Of a DNA stretch of 16,477 bases, positions 1 through 6,768 are shown piece after piece; within the stretch, counting starts at the first letter, position 1; each line of letters opens with the position of its first letter. The notes beneath the pieces were generated by a model. It did not search any database, was not told where the DNA came from, and saw nothing but the letters and a program-made list of their open reading frames with translations. Made by a program: the position numbers and the translations under genes. The stretch is from JBHWPB01 sp043424675 (lineage in GTDB: Bacteria; Bacillota; Bacilli; Lactobacillales; Carnobacteriaceae_A). Location: positions 1 to 16,477 of the forward strand of contig JBHWPB010000084.1 in the NCBI GenBank assembly GCA_043424675.1, written 5' to 3'.

Positions 1-154
1 CCTGTATCAATTTTATGTAAATTTTTATTTTTTGTGAAAATTCAATTTTAGCTTAGAGATAACTTTCATACTTTCTATCATTTTTGCGGATTTTCTACTC
101 ACTTATGTATCCGCTTTTAATCTTAGCATCATCATATCTCACCCTCTAAATCCA

Positions 155-182
155 TTGACTTCAATACCAAAAGTGGTATTAT
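155..182 (+). promoter_or_regulatory. Candidate sigma-A promoter for lctP
   Basis: TTGACT at 155-160 and TATTAT at 177-182 each match the consensus hexamers at five of six positions and are separated by 16 bp. Transcription would start near 189 and leave a leader of about 210 nt before lctP. I found no better promoter closer to the gene. Confidence 0.5.
163..180. promoter_or_regulatory. Operator-like palindrome in the lctP promoter
   Basis: AATACCA-AAAG-TGGTATT is a perfect inverted repeat with 7-bp arms and a 4-bp spacer. It fills the gap between the -35 and -10 hexamers and overlaps the -10. A protein bound here would block RNA polymerase. Lactate genes are often controlled by GntR/FadR-type repressors, but no regulator gene lies in the window, so the binding protein is unknown. 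Confidence 0.5.
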
Positions 183-401
183 TGACTAGAGTGAAAAGTT
201 AAAAAGGAGGGAAAGAGTTTACCTGTTCACTAGCAACGTAAAAATAGAAATATGTGAATAAATCACGGACGAACTGATAGGTGCTATGAGTTTTTCGTTC
301 ACATGATTTCATTTTATATTCTTAGCAACCTGCCTAAGACAGAAAAAAAAAGCTTTCAAGGTGCTATTTTTACTAAAATATGAAAATTGGAGGAGAAAAA
401 A

Positions 402-2012
402 ATGGGTATTGATTTAACAGCCGTCGGCTTACCAGATCTCGGTGTATTAACGTGGCTTCTCGCTTTGCTGCCTATCATTATTATCTTAGCCTTAATGCTA
501 GGTCTTGGTTTTAGTGGAGCAAAAGCAGGAGTTATTTCCTGGGTAGTCGCAGCAGTCATTGCTGTCTTTGTATTTCAAGCTGATGTTAATGTTCTGGCGT
601 CTGGAACGCTTAAAGGTATCTGGTCTACATTCTTTGTATTATTCATTATATGGAGTTCCATGTTTCTATATAACTTAGTTAACGTCACCGGCAGTTTTGA
701 GGTTATAGCCGATACATTTACGGAGTTAACAAATGGAAACAAACTTCTACAGTTATTGATCTTAGGTTGGGTATTCCCTACCTTTATCCAAGGGGTTTGT
801 GGATTTGGTGTACCAGTAGCCGTTGCTGCGCCTTTACTAATTGGATTAGGCTTCGATCGTAAACTTTCAGTCATCACTGCTTTGCTAGGTCACGCATGGG
901 GAATTACATTCGGTTCACTAGGTTCTTCTTATGCGGTACTCTTGCAACAAGCACCAGTTGAACCTGGCCCAATGGCTTTCTGGGGTGGGATTTTCATCGC
1001 ATTTGGTGGAGTTCTCACAGGTTTTGCAATTTTACATAATTACGGAGGCTTTTCAGCTATTAAAGAAGGTTTTGTAGCCTCTCTCTTCTTGTCTATTGTA
1101 ATGGGCGGATCTCTAATGCTTGGAATAATGGCATCGCCTTACGTTGCTACATTCATCGCAGGTGCAGTCGGATTAATTGCTGGGTCGTTCCTTTTACCAA
1201 AATTCCCACAATATAGATTGAAACCAGAAGAACAAGCGGATCTAGATGAGCTAGACACGGAAAAAGGGAACTTTGGTTTAGCTTTCTCAGCTTATATTAT
1301 TCTTATTATTGTCGTATTTGCTGTTTACTTAATCCCACCACTAAACGATTTCTTATCACAGTTCCAGTTTGGTCTTACTTTCCCAGAAACATTTATTGGA
1401 CATGGGTTAGTCAATGAAGGAATTCAAGAATATTCACCTCTTGCAATCTTTACGACGCCTGGTACATTAATTGTATTGTCTAGTATTTTAGCTGCTATTT
1501 TCTACAATATGAACGGTCTCTTACCAGAAGGCGGAGTACAAACTGCCTTAAAAAGAACCGTTTCTCAGTCTATTGGATCAACACAAACCATTATTCCAAT
1601 GACTATGATGGCTGTATTAATGACAGAAGCTGGTTTAACACTTTACATCGCTTACGGAATTGCTGGAGTTGCTGGAGGATTCTTCCCGCTTGTTTCACCA
1701 TTCATCGGATTACTCGGTGGATTCGTTACAAGCTCCGGAACATCATCTAATATCCTTTTCACAGCCTTACAGTACGAAGTTGCAGACATCTTAGATATGT
1801 CTCCATATATTATTCTTGCCATGCAGACAACCGCTTCGTCCCTATCTAACTCATTCTCACCTGCAAACGCCGCTCTCGGTACAGGGGTATCTGGCTTAGA
1901 CGGACGAGAAGGAGAAATTTTAAGAGTAACTGGTGTATACAATCTTATCTTCAATGTCTTAGTTGGTATACTCGGTTACATATTAATTGCAATGGGCTTC
2001 GGAATCTATTAA
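402..2012 (+). CDS. lctP: L-lactate permease (LctP/LldP family)
   Basis: Polytopic membrane transporter, 536 residues, close to the usual 530-560 of the lactate permease family (TC 2.A.14), which moves lactate, and often glycolate, with protons across the cytoplasmic membrane. The sequence is almost entirely hydrophobic helices, roughly 12-14. The family's glycine-rich segments are present: GVCGFGVPVAVAAPLL near residue 131, HAWGITFGSLG near 163, TSSGTSSNILF near 445 and ANAALGTGVSGL near 489. The start is the ATG at 402, because GGAGGAG at 389-395 sits at normal spacing; an in-frame TTG at 387 would lie upstream of that site. A small membrane protein gene follows 25 bp downstream before the terminator, so the two probably form one transcript. 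Whether it imports or exports lactate cannot be told from the sequence. Confidence 0.93.
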   Translation: MGIDLTAVGLPDLGVLTWLLALLPIIIILALMLGLGFSGAKAGVISWVVAAVIAVFVFQADVNVLASGTLKGIWSTFFVLFIIWSSMFLYNLVNVTGSFEVIADTFTELTNGNKLLQLLILGWVFPTFIQGVCGFGVPVAVAAPLLIGLGFDRKLSVITALLGHAWGITFGSLGSSYAVLLQQAPVEPGPMAFWGGIFIAFGGVLTGFAILHNYGGFSAIKEGFVASLFLSIVMGGSLMLGIMASPYVATFIAGAVGLIAGSFLLPKFPQYRLKPEEQADLDELDTEKGNFGLAFSAYIILIIVVFAVYLIPPLNDFLSQFQFGLTFPETFIGHGLVNEGIQEYSPLAIFTTPGTLIVLSSILAAIFYNMNGLLPEGGVQTALKRTVSQSIGSTQTIIPMTMMAVLMTEAGLTLYIAYGIAGVAGGFFPLVSPFIGLLGGFVTSSGTSSNILFTALQYEVADILDMSPYIILAMQTTASSLSNSFSPANAALGTGVSGLDGREGEILRVTGVYNLIFNVLVGILGYILIAMGFGIY

Positions 2013-2037
2013 AAAGCATATAGGAGGTTAGTATAGA

Positions 2038-2196
2038 ATGGACAAAGTATTACGCAACAAGTTATTGTCGGTTCTCTTTATTTTAATTGCTTTTGTCATC
2101 CTCTATTTCGCCCTGTGGTCTAACAGCGATGCAATTACATGGGTCGGTTTAGGTGTGATGGGACTTGCAGCAATTAACTTATACATAAACAGTTAG
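2038..2196 (+). CDS. Small membrane protein, 52 aa, downstream of lctP
   Basis: A short open frame of 52 codons begins at the ATG at 2038, with a clear AGGAGG at 2022-2027 ten bases upstream, and ends in TAG just before a strong terminator. The product has a charged start (MDKVLRNK), a hydrophobic helix at about residues 9-27, a short polar turn (SNSD) and a second hydrophobic helix at about 32-50. It should be a two-helix hairpin in the membrane. The good ribosome site, the position between lctP and its terminator and the coherent hydrophobic pattern support a real gene. I do not recognise a family. It may be an accessory subunit of the permease, which is only inference from position. Confidence 0.75.
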   Translation: MDKVLRNKLLSVLFILIAFVILYFALWSNSDAITWVGLGVMGLAAINLYINS

Positions 2197-2209
2197 CATA
2201 CTGAATCTG

Positions 2210-2241
2210 AAAAGGACTCCAAGAATTTGGAGTCCTTTTTT
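2210..2241 (+). terminator. Rho-independent terminator of the lctP operon
   Basis: GGACTCCA (2214-2221) pairs with TGGAGTCC (2228-2235), extended by A's at 2210-2213 pairing with T's. A run of six T's follows at 2236-2241. It lies 14 bp after the stop codon of the small membrane protein. Confidence 0.93.
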
Positions 2242-2261
2242 CTTCTCATATAATTTAAAAG

Positions 2262-2308
2262 AAATGAGCCTTAAGTTAGATGTCACAACCTAAATTAAGG
2301 CTCATTTT
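2262..2308 (-). terminator. Hairpin terminator of the DUF1622 gene
   Basis: AAATGAGCCTTAA (2262-2274) pairs with TTAAGGCTCATTT (2295-2307), with an inner TTAG/CTAA helix (2276-2279 and 2290-2293). On the minus strand the stem is followed by a T-rich stretch. It ends the leftward gene and faces the lctP terminator. Confidence 0.8.
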
Positions 2309-2318
2309 AAGAAAAACA

Positions 2319-2684
2319 TTATTCTTCTTTCTGTTCCTGATGGTGTTGCTCTCTATGATCAGATTCCCAGACCAATAGAAGTGTCATAACAATACGTAGC
2401 ACAACGAGAACACCTATAATGATAAGGTTTTCAAAGTTATCAATGGTGATCGTCTTTAATATCTCAGCTGCTAGTAAAATCTCTAGTCCTGTAGATAAAG
2501 CGTGGTTGAAGTTATTATCTTCATTAGCTTTATGGAAATTAAATCTATAATTTGTAAAAGTGCGCAGCAGCTCGGCAATAAACCCTACCACAATGACTAT
2601 TAATCCCCACAATTCTATAACGATAGCAGCAAAAGTCACTGCTGTGAATAAAAAATTATGTAAGTTTTCAATAATTGCTTCCAT
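2319..2684 (-). CDS. DUF1622 family membrane protein
   Basis: 121 residues, the usual size for DUF1622 proteins, which are small integral membrane proteins of unknown function. There is a hydrophobic helix at about residues 12-40 and another at about 84-105. The middle carries the family's typical segment: a leucine-rich helix (LSTGLEILLAAEILKTI), then ENLIIIGVLVVLRI. The C-terminus is strongly charged (EQHHQEQKEE) and cytoplasmic or surface exposed. The start is supported by a purine-rich AAGGAGGGG-type site just upstream on the minus strand (about 2690-2702). It has its own promoter and terminator, so it is a single-gene unit lying convergent with lctP and divergent from yigZ. Nothing nearby suggests a specific role. 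Confidence 0.85.
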   Translation of the reverse strand: MEAIIENLHNFLFTAVTFAAIVIELWGLIVIVVGFIAELLRTFTNYRFNFHKANEDNNFNHALSTGLEILLAAEILKTITIDNFENLIIIGVLVVLRIVMTLLLVWESDHREQHHQEQKEE

Positions 2685-2746
2685 TTCACCCCTCCCCTCC
2701 TTAATAAATCCTTTCAGATATTACTAACCCGTTCACAACCCTTTTC

Positions 2747-2774
2747 ATTATACCAAAAGAAATTTTTTTTTCAA
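2747..2774 (-). promoter_or_regulatory. Promoter of the DUF1622 gene
   Basis: On the minus strand, TTGAAA (2769-2774) and a perfect TATAAT (2747-2752) are separated by 16 bp. This is about 60 bp upstream of the DUF1622 start codon. Confidence 0.7.
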
Positions 2775-2817
2775 AAAGCCCTCGAGAGACAGGTTCTGTG
2801 TCCCTTGGCTTATTTTT

Positions 2818-2826
2818 TGTTATACT
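2818..2826 (+). promoter_or_regulatory. Extended -10 promoter of yigZ
   Basis: TGTTATACT gives a TGn extended -10 followed by TATACT (2821-2826), about 24 bp before the ATG. There is no good -35, so the extended -10 would have to carry recognition. The leader would be short, with the AAGGAGG at 2836-2842 very near its 5' end. Confidence 0.5.
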
Positions 2827-2849
2827 GATAGAGTTAAGGAGGAAAGACA

Positions 2850-3494
2850 ATGTTAGAAAATTTTCGCAGTGTAAACGAGGGAACCTCTAGTGAAACGGAA
2901 ATAAGAAAATCAATCTTTTTCTGCGATATTAAAACAACCTTTACTGTAGAAGAAGCAGACGCTTTTATCAAAGAAACAAAAAAGAAACGCCGAGGCTATA
3001 CTAACCCTTCAGCTTATATCGTCGGGGATAGCGGAGAACACCAAAAAGCAAGAGATAACGGAGAGCCTTCTGGGACCGCAGGCCTGCCCATGCTAGAAGC
3101 CTTAAAGATGCATGATGTCACTAATATTACAGCCGTCGCTAGCCGGAAATGGGGCGGGATAGAGCTCGGCGCCAACGGTCTCAAAAGAGCTTACGGCGGT
3201 GCTGTCAACAAAGCCATCCGTGAGCTCGGATTGGTGGAAAGAAGACTTCAACAAGAGATTCGACTGACTATCGATTATCACATGAGCGGACAGCTTGAAA
3301 ATGAACTCCGCAACTCTGATTGGATCACTTTAGATGATATCGTCTATAAAGAAAATGTCCTTTTCACCTGTTATGTCGATACAGAAGATATCGACGAGTT
3401 TATCCAAGAGACGAAAGACTTGACCCATGCTCGCGGGGAGTATGAGATGGGAGAAAAACGCTACGTTCCTTATCCACTTGCAGAAGAATCTTAA
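2850..3494 (+). CDS. yigZ: YigZ/IMPACT family protein (UPF0029)
   Basis: 214 residues, normal for YigZ. The N-terminal IMPACT domain (about residues 15-125) holds the signature DNGEPSGTAG at 69-78 and the glycine-rich WGGIELGANGLKRAYGG at 101-117. The C-terminal part (about 135-205) fits the ferredoxin-like DUF1949 domain. Eukaryotic relatives act in translation control; bacterial YigZ has no settled biochemical role. The start is fixed by AAGGAGG at 2836-2842. One oddity is that the family usually has a THxC-like stretch before the first SAY strand. Here the equivalent reads GYTNPSAY, and the usual YFGGIKLG is SRKWGGIELG, so this is a divergent subgroup. The gene stands alone and ends before a nested hairpin. 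Confidence 0.88.
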   Translation: MLENFRSVNEGTSSETEIRKSIFFCDIKTTFTVEEADAFIKETKKKRRGYTNPSAYIVGDSGEHQKARDNGEPSGTAGLPMLEALKMHDVTNITAVASRKWGGIELGANGLKRAYGGAVNKAIRELGLVERRLQQEIRLTIDYHMSGQLENELRNSDWITLDDIVYKENVLFTCYVDTEDIDEFIQETKDLTHARGEYEMGEKRYVPYPLAEES

Positions 3495-3530
3495 CATGCA
3501 GAACAACTGTGGGATTTTTTAATCTTAAAA

Positions 3531-3635
3531 ATAGTGAAGGCTGTACTTTTTCCATGAACTACTCGGCACTGAAGTACCGAGAAATCTCATGGGCGATTGA
3601 GTTAAACAAAGAAAAGTACAGCCTTTTTATAGTGA
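3531..3635. repeat. MITE-like nested inverted-repeat element with 7-bp direct repeats
   Basis: ATAGTGA occurs at 3531-3537 and again at 3629-3635, bracketing about 90 bp that folds on itself in three tiers. The outer arms are AAGGCTGTACTTTT (3537-3550) with AAAAGTACAGCCTT (3612-3625). The middle arms are CCATGA (3552-3557) with TCATGG (3587-3592). The inner arms are CTCGG (3562-3566) with CCGAG (3577-3581). The layout recalls a small non-autonomous transposable element with a target duplication, but no second copy occurs in the window and chance cannot be excluded. Confidence 0.4.
3537..3630 (+). terminator. Intergenic hairpin, likely yigZ terminator
   Basis: The 14-bp outer stem (3537-3550 with 3612-3625) is followed by T's at 3622-3628 on the plus strand. 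It lies between the convergent yigZ and ABC ATPase genes and could stop transcription from both sides. On the minus strand the tail is CACTATTTTT, a weaker terminator signal. The 61-nt interior with two further helices is unusually large for a simple terminator. Confidence 0.6.
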
Positions 3636-3652
3636 CTATTTTTTTGCATACT

Positions 3653-4345
3653 CTATAGGTTGTTGATATCCATACTGACTTTTCCGTCTGTGATTTCAAT
3701 AATGCGGTCCGCTTCCTGGGCTACTTTCTGGTCGTGAGTAATTAAGATAAAGGTAGTATCCAATTCCTCATTGATTTCCTTTAATAAATTGAAAATAGTC
3801 TTACTGGTTTCTGTATCCAAGTTTCCCGTCGGCTCATCACCTAAGATCAATTTAGGTTCATTGATGAGGCTTCTTGCGATAGCCGCCCGTTGCTGCTGAC
3901 CCCCTGAGATCTCAGTGGAACGATTATCTTTCACTTTACTCAGCCCTACTTTTTCAATAAGGTACTCTGCACGTTCCAAGGCTTCAGCTGTAACCTGAGT
4001 ATGTTTGATTCGATAAGGCATTAAGACATTTTCCAGCACACTAAACTCAGGCAAGAGATGGTGAAATTGAAAGATAAAACCTATGGTCTCATTCCTTAAA
4101 ATCGCAATTTCATCTTTATCTAAATCTGAGGTATCTTTTCCATCAATAATCACTTTGCCTTCAGTGGGTTGGTCTAAGGTTCCCACTATATTCATCAAAG
4201 TTGATTTTCCGCTCCCAGATTGTCCAATAATTGAACTGAAACTGGATTCTTCAAAATCCAAGTTGACATCAAATAGAACTTGAGTCTTTCCTTCGCCTTC
4301 ACCAAATATTTTATTTATATCTTTTAATTCAAGAAGATTAGCCAT
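3653..4345 (-). CDS. ABC transporter ATP-binding protein (MacB/LolD type)
   Basis: 230 residues, the standard size of a stand-alone ABC ATPase of the MacB/LolD/FtsE group. It drives the permease encoded just upstream by ATP hydrolysis at the inner face of the membrane. Walker A is GQSGSGKST at 41-49, a Q-loop lies near residue 93 (FIFQFHHLLPE), the signature ISGGQQQRAAIARSL starts near 146, Walker B is LILGDEPTGNLD near 165-176, and the switch histidine is in ITHDQ near 203. All catalytic features are intact. Its ATG overlaps the end of the permease gene by 8 bp, with AGGTGAT upstream, so translation is probably coupled. It is the last gene of the crtN operon. The substrate is unknown; MacB-type systems move peptides, lipoproteins or lipids, or sense the envelope. 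Confidence 0.92.
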   Translation of the reverse strand: MANLLELKDINKIFGEGEGKTQVLFDVNLDFEESSFSSIIGQSGSGKSTLMNIVGTLDQPTEGKVIIDGKDTSDLDKDEIAILRNETIGFIFQFHHLLPEFSVLENVLMPYRIKHTQVTAEALERAEYLIEKVGLSKVKDNRSTEISGGQQQRAAIARSLINEPKLILGDEPTGNLDTETSKTIFNLLKEINEELDTTFILITHDQKVAQEADRIIEITDGKVSMDINNL

Positions 4346-5498
4346 TTTGAATCACCTCGATAGGATTTAGTTTCGCTGAATTTTTTGCCGGAATCGCTGC
4401 TGCAATCGTAGAGGCGACAATCGCAATGACTACAGAAATTGTGACAAAGACTGGATCAACATAGAAAGGAACTAAGGGTGAACCGTCAGGGTTTTGAACA
4501 AAGGTCGAGAAAGCATACATAATACCGATTCCGAGTGCAGCACCGACGAGGGCGCCAATGGTTCCTAGAATAAAACCTTGGAATAAAAATATCAGCCCCG
4601 CTGTACTATCTTTGATTCCCATAGCTTTCAAGATGCCGAGCTGTTTCGACTTTTGGACACCTGAAATCGCTAAGACAGAAGCAATTCCAAGCAAGACAGC
4701 AATCAAGACAAAGATTTGAATCATATAAGAAGAAATCGATTGCCCCGTTAAACCTGAAAGTAAGGATTCATTTTCTTCTTTCCAATTTGTCGCAGTCAAG
4801 TCATGATCTGCCACTTGGTTCTCTATTTCTGAAGCCACAACATCTGCCGTAAAAACGTCAGCTACTTGCATTTCTATATTAGACAGTTGTCCTTCTTCGC
4901 CGAAAAGTGTTTGAGCTGTTGCGAGGTCCGAAACGACCCACGATTCATTTAAGCTGCTAACGCCTAAGTCAAACACACCCACCACTTCCAATTCATCGAC
5001 TTCATTGGAGGTTGAGATGAACTCTAAAGCATCTCCTGGTTCTGACCCGATCTCGTCTACAAAATCCACGCCGACTAAAACTTCATTTTCTGACTCTGGC
5101 ATAGCACCTTCTACCAATGATCCTTCAAAATCATAAATCTCATCAGCATCTTCTAATTCAAACCCACGCAGGAAAACCGCATAGGTGTTTTCTTCATCTT
5201 CTCGAATAAAACCATTTTGGCTGAAAGATTCTGCAACAGCGGTCAGTCGTTCATCATCTTTCAATTCCTCTACCGATACACTTTCTCGATCAAAAGGTTG
5301 GCCAGTTTCTTCTGATGCAAGGGTGATATGCGAGGAATTCCCGATGGTCCCGTCTACCAGAGACACTTGCAGGCCTTCGATTAAAGACCCTACAAAGACT
5401 TGGACAGCAACTCCTATCATAATCCCAATAATGATCAAGATAGTCTGTCCTTTACTCGTTTTTAAAAAGCGCATCCCAATATCAAATGCTAGTTTCAT
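4338..5498 (-). CDS. ABC transporter permease (MacB/FtsX family)
   Basis: 386 residues. It starts with a membrane helix (about residues 18-40, TILIIIGIMIGVAVQVFVGS), followed by an extracytoplasmic MacB-like core domain of about 200 residues rich in Asp and Glu. An FtsX domain with three helices follows at about 260-285, 305-335 and 355-378, and the protein ends in the usual PIEVIQNG. The arrangement is one N-terminal and three C-terminal helices, as in MacB-type mechanotransmission transporters. The start lies one base after the stop codon of the cobalamin-binding protein gene, with AGGGG upstream, and its 3' end overlaps the ATPase gene by 8 bp. Placement in the pigment operon raises the possibility of a role in carotenoid placement or envelope stress, but the family does not establish this. 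Confidence 0.9.
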   Translation of the reverse strand: MKLAFDIGMRFLKTSKGQTILIIIGIMIGVAVQVFVGSLIEGLQVSLVDGTIGNSSHITLASEETGQPFDRESVSVEELKDDERLTAVAESFSQNGFIREDEENTYAVFLRGFELEDADEIYDFEGSLVEGAMPESENEVLVGVDFVDEIGSEPGDALEFISTSNEVDELEVVGVFDLGVSSLNESWVVSDLATAQTLFGEEGQLSNIEMQVADVFTADVVASEIENQVADHDLTATNWKEENESLLSGLTGQSISSYMIQIFVLIAVLLGIASVLAISGVQKSKQLGILKAMGIKDSTAGLIFLFQGFILGTIGALVGAALGIGIMYAFSTFVQNPDGSPLVPFYVDPVFVTISVVIAIVASTIAAAIPAKNSAKLNPIEVIQNG

Positions 5499-5499
5499 G

Positions 5500-6141
5500 T
5501 TAGTTGACCCCTTCGCTTAATTGTTGGATAGCTTCATAGTCCTGCAAAGTGAGGTCTGCTCCTACAAAATCTGCAGCACCTGGATTTGCGGCAATGGCAC
5601 GACCTCCTAAGATAATGGTGAGGTCGTAATCCGATTCTTCTTTGAGTGTCTGCACCGTACTTTTCACTGAAACAAAGTTGAAGAAATTTGTGACACTGAT
5701 GACAAGATATTGAGGTTCGACGATTTCTAAAGCTTTGAGAACGGTAGTAAGAGGAGTTCGCGCCCCAACAAAAGTCGTATCAAATCCTTCTAAGCGATAA
5801 AAATCTGCTGCCATACGTGCTCCAAGTTCATGATCTTCATATTCCGGGCACATGACAATAACCTGTTCCCCGTTAGGATCTTTACGTTCTTCTATGACAT
5901 AAGGATAAGCCGATTCAATGACGGTCCGAATAATCCCACTTCTGACATGCTCGCGCCATATTAAATCATCTACATCAGAATACTCTTCAATGACGTGGGA
6001 CAGTGCCGGAGATAAAACCCTCTCGTACAAATCTGCGACTGATATTTTTTTCTCTTCTAAAGCATTGATACACAGATGGAGCACTTCCTGTTTGTCTTCT
6101 GCTTGCAGGGCTCTTAAGACTTCCTGATAGAACTCTTCCAT
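5500..6141 (-). CDS. Stand-alone cobalamin-binding protein, CarH sensor-like
   Basis: 213 residues with two parts. A helical N-terminal half (about 1-88) resembles the four-helix cap domain that precedes B12-binding domains. A Rossmann-like half (about 92-210) resembles the B12-binding domain itself. The base-off motif appears as E102-x-H104-x-x-G107 in EDHELG, where methionine-synthase types have DxHxxG; the Glu form is, from memory, more typical of CarH/LitR-like sensors. SVT near 150 and LGGRA near 178 match the later loops. E64-H65 aligns with the EH of the CarH Wx9EH motif, with Y54 where Trp is expected. There is no DNA-binding domain. The gene lies 10 bp after a TetR gene inside the carotenoid operon. 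A sensor that modulates the TetR protein is my inference; a corrinoid carrier is the alternative, but no methyltransferase gene is nearby. Confidence 0.82.
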   Translation of the reverse strand: MEEFYQEVLRALQAEDKQEVLHLCINALEEKKISVADLYERVLSPALSHVIEEYSDVDDLIWREHVRSGIIRTVIESAYPYVIEERKDPNGEQVIVMCPEYEDHELGARMAADFYRLEGFDTTFVGARTPLTTVLKALEIVEPQYLVISVTNFFNFVSVKSTVQTLKEESDYDLTIILGGRAIAANPGAADFVGADLTLQDYEAIQQLSEGVN

Positions 6142-6151
6142 TTTTTAACCT

Positions 6152-6721
6152 CTATTCATTCCTATCTAAAACTCCGTACACGAAGAGATAGACGATTTTT
6201 TCAGACGAGATTTCTTTTTGAAAATTGTTTTCTTTTTGTATAAAAGGCGCCATGACTGCATAAAAATATCGAGCGAGCTCTTCAGCAGTAAAGAAGCTGC
6301 CTGCTTCGACATATCGGCTGAAGAGCTTTACCAATGGCTTCAGATAAGAGACTTGCCAGATTCGGTATAAATGCAGATGGTTTTCTTCCGAGACTTCATA
6401 GGTCATATCATGGCTCATAATGGAGAAGTTCACCGGATGTTTGTCACGCAAGTAATCTAATATATTCTGTAAACTTGTAACGAGATTGCTTTCTTCCTTG
6501 GCTACCAGCATTTCTAACGCTTCTTTTACTTCACTAGATAAATCTTCCAGCACGGCAATATAGATAGCTTCTTTTGTCTTAAAATGGTGGTAGAGATTGG
6601 GCTGCGTGATGCCTGCTTTCAGCGCGATTTCACGGGTCGACGTCGCCTGAAAGCCTTTATCCATAAATAAGTCTCCCGCTACTTTTAAGATCAGTTCTTT
6701 GGTCGTCAATTTTTGGTCCAT
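6152..6721 (-). CDS. TetR/AcrR family transcriptional regulator
   Basis: 189 residues, normal for TetR. The N-terminal helix-turn-helix is clear: residues 28-47 run from STREIA through AGITQPNLYHHF, followed by KTKEAIY, the classic helix-3/helix-4 junction. The C-terminal ligand and dimer domain (about 55-189) is helical and not diagnostic. The gene lies 47 bp after crtM and 10 bp before the cobalamin-binding protein gene, all in one direction. The two 16-bp palindromes in the divergent crt promoters have the size and position of TetR-type operators, so this protein is the obvious candidate repressor of both pigment arms, including its own operon. Its start is the ATG at 6721 with a modest AAGGTG site upstream. 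The inducing signal is unknown. Confidence 0.92.
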   Translation of the reverse strand: MDQKLTTKELILKVAGDLFMDKGFQATSTREIALKAGITQPNLYHHFKTKEAIYIAVLEDLSSEVKEALEMLVAKEESNLVTSLQNILDYLRDKHPVNFSIMSHDMTYEVSEENHLHLYRIWQVSYLKPLVKLFSRYVEAGSFFTAEELARYFYAVMAPFIQKENNFQKEISSEKIVYLFVYGVLDRNE

Positions 6722-6768
6722 ATCAGATAAACACCTTCGATTTTTTTATTAAAGACCACGAAAAACTC

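Larger units (their letters stand above)
1..401. other. Intergenic region and lctP leader
   Basis: There is no credible coding region in these 401 bases. ATG and GTG triplets in the leader open only very short frames that stop within a few codons. The region holds a promoter with an overlapping palindrome (155-182) and a leader of about 210 nt before lctP. An orphan Shine-Dalgarno-like AAGGAGG at 204-210 has no ATG, GTG or TTG within usable distance. Bases 1-154 are AT-rich, with one 6-bp inverted repeat (GCGGAT 86-91, ATCCGC 109-114) and nothing else I can interpret. Confidence 0.6.

Noticed and set aside
141..156. CCTCTAAATCCATT here recurs inside the loop of the hairpin after crtO (about 13926-13939)
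   Set aside because: A 14-bp match is expected about once by chance in an AT-rich 16-kb window, and the flanks do not match.
345..362. Possible CcpA (cre) site AAAAAGCTTTCA upstream of lctP
   Set aside because: It lacks the central CG and the left half of the consensus.
387..401. TTG start for lctP, 15 bp upstream of the ATG
   Set aside because: The ribosome binding site GGAGGAG overlaps and follows this TTG, so initiation must be at the ATG at 402.
6722..6768. Separate promoter or operator for tetR (TATCAGATAA at 6721-6730)
   Set aside because: The half-sites lack the two-base spacing of the crt palindromes, and no -35/-10 pair stands out in the 47-bp gap.
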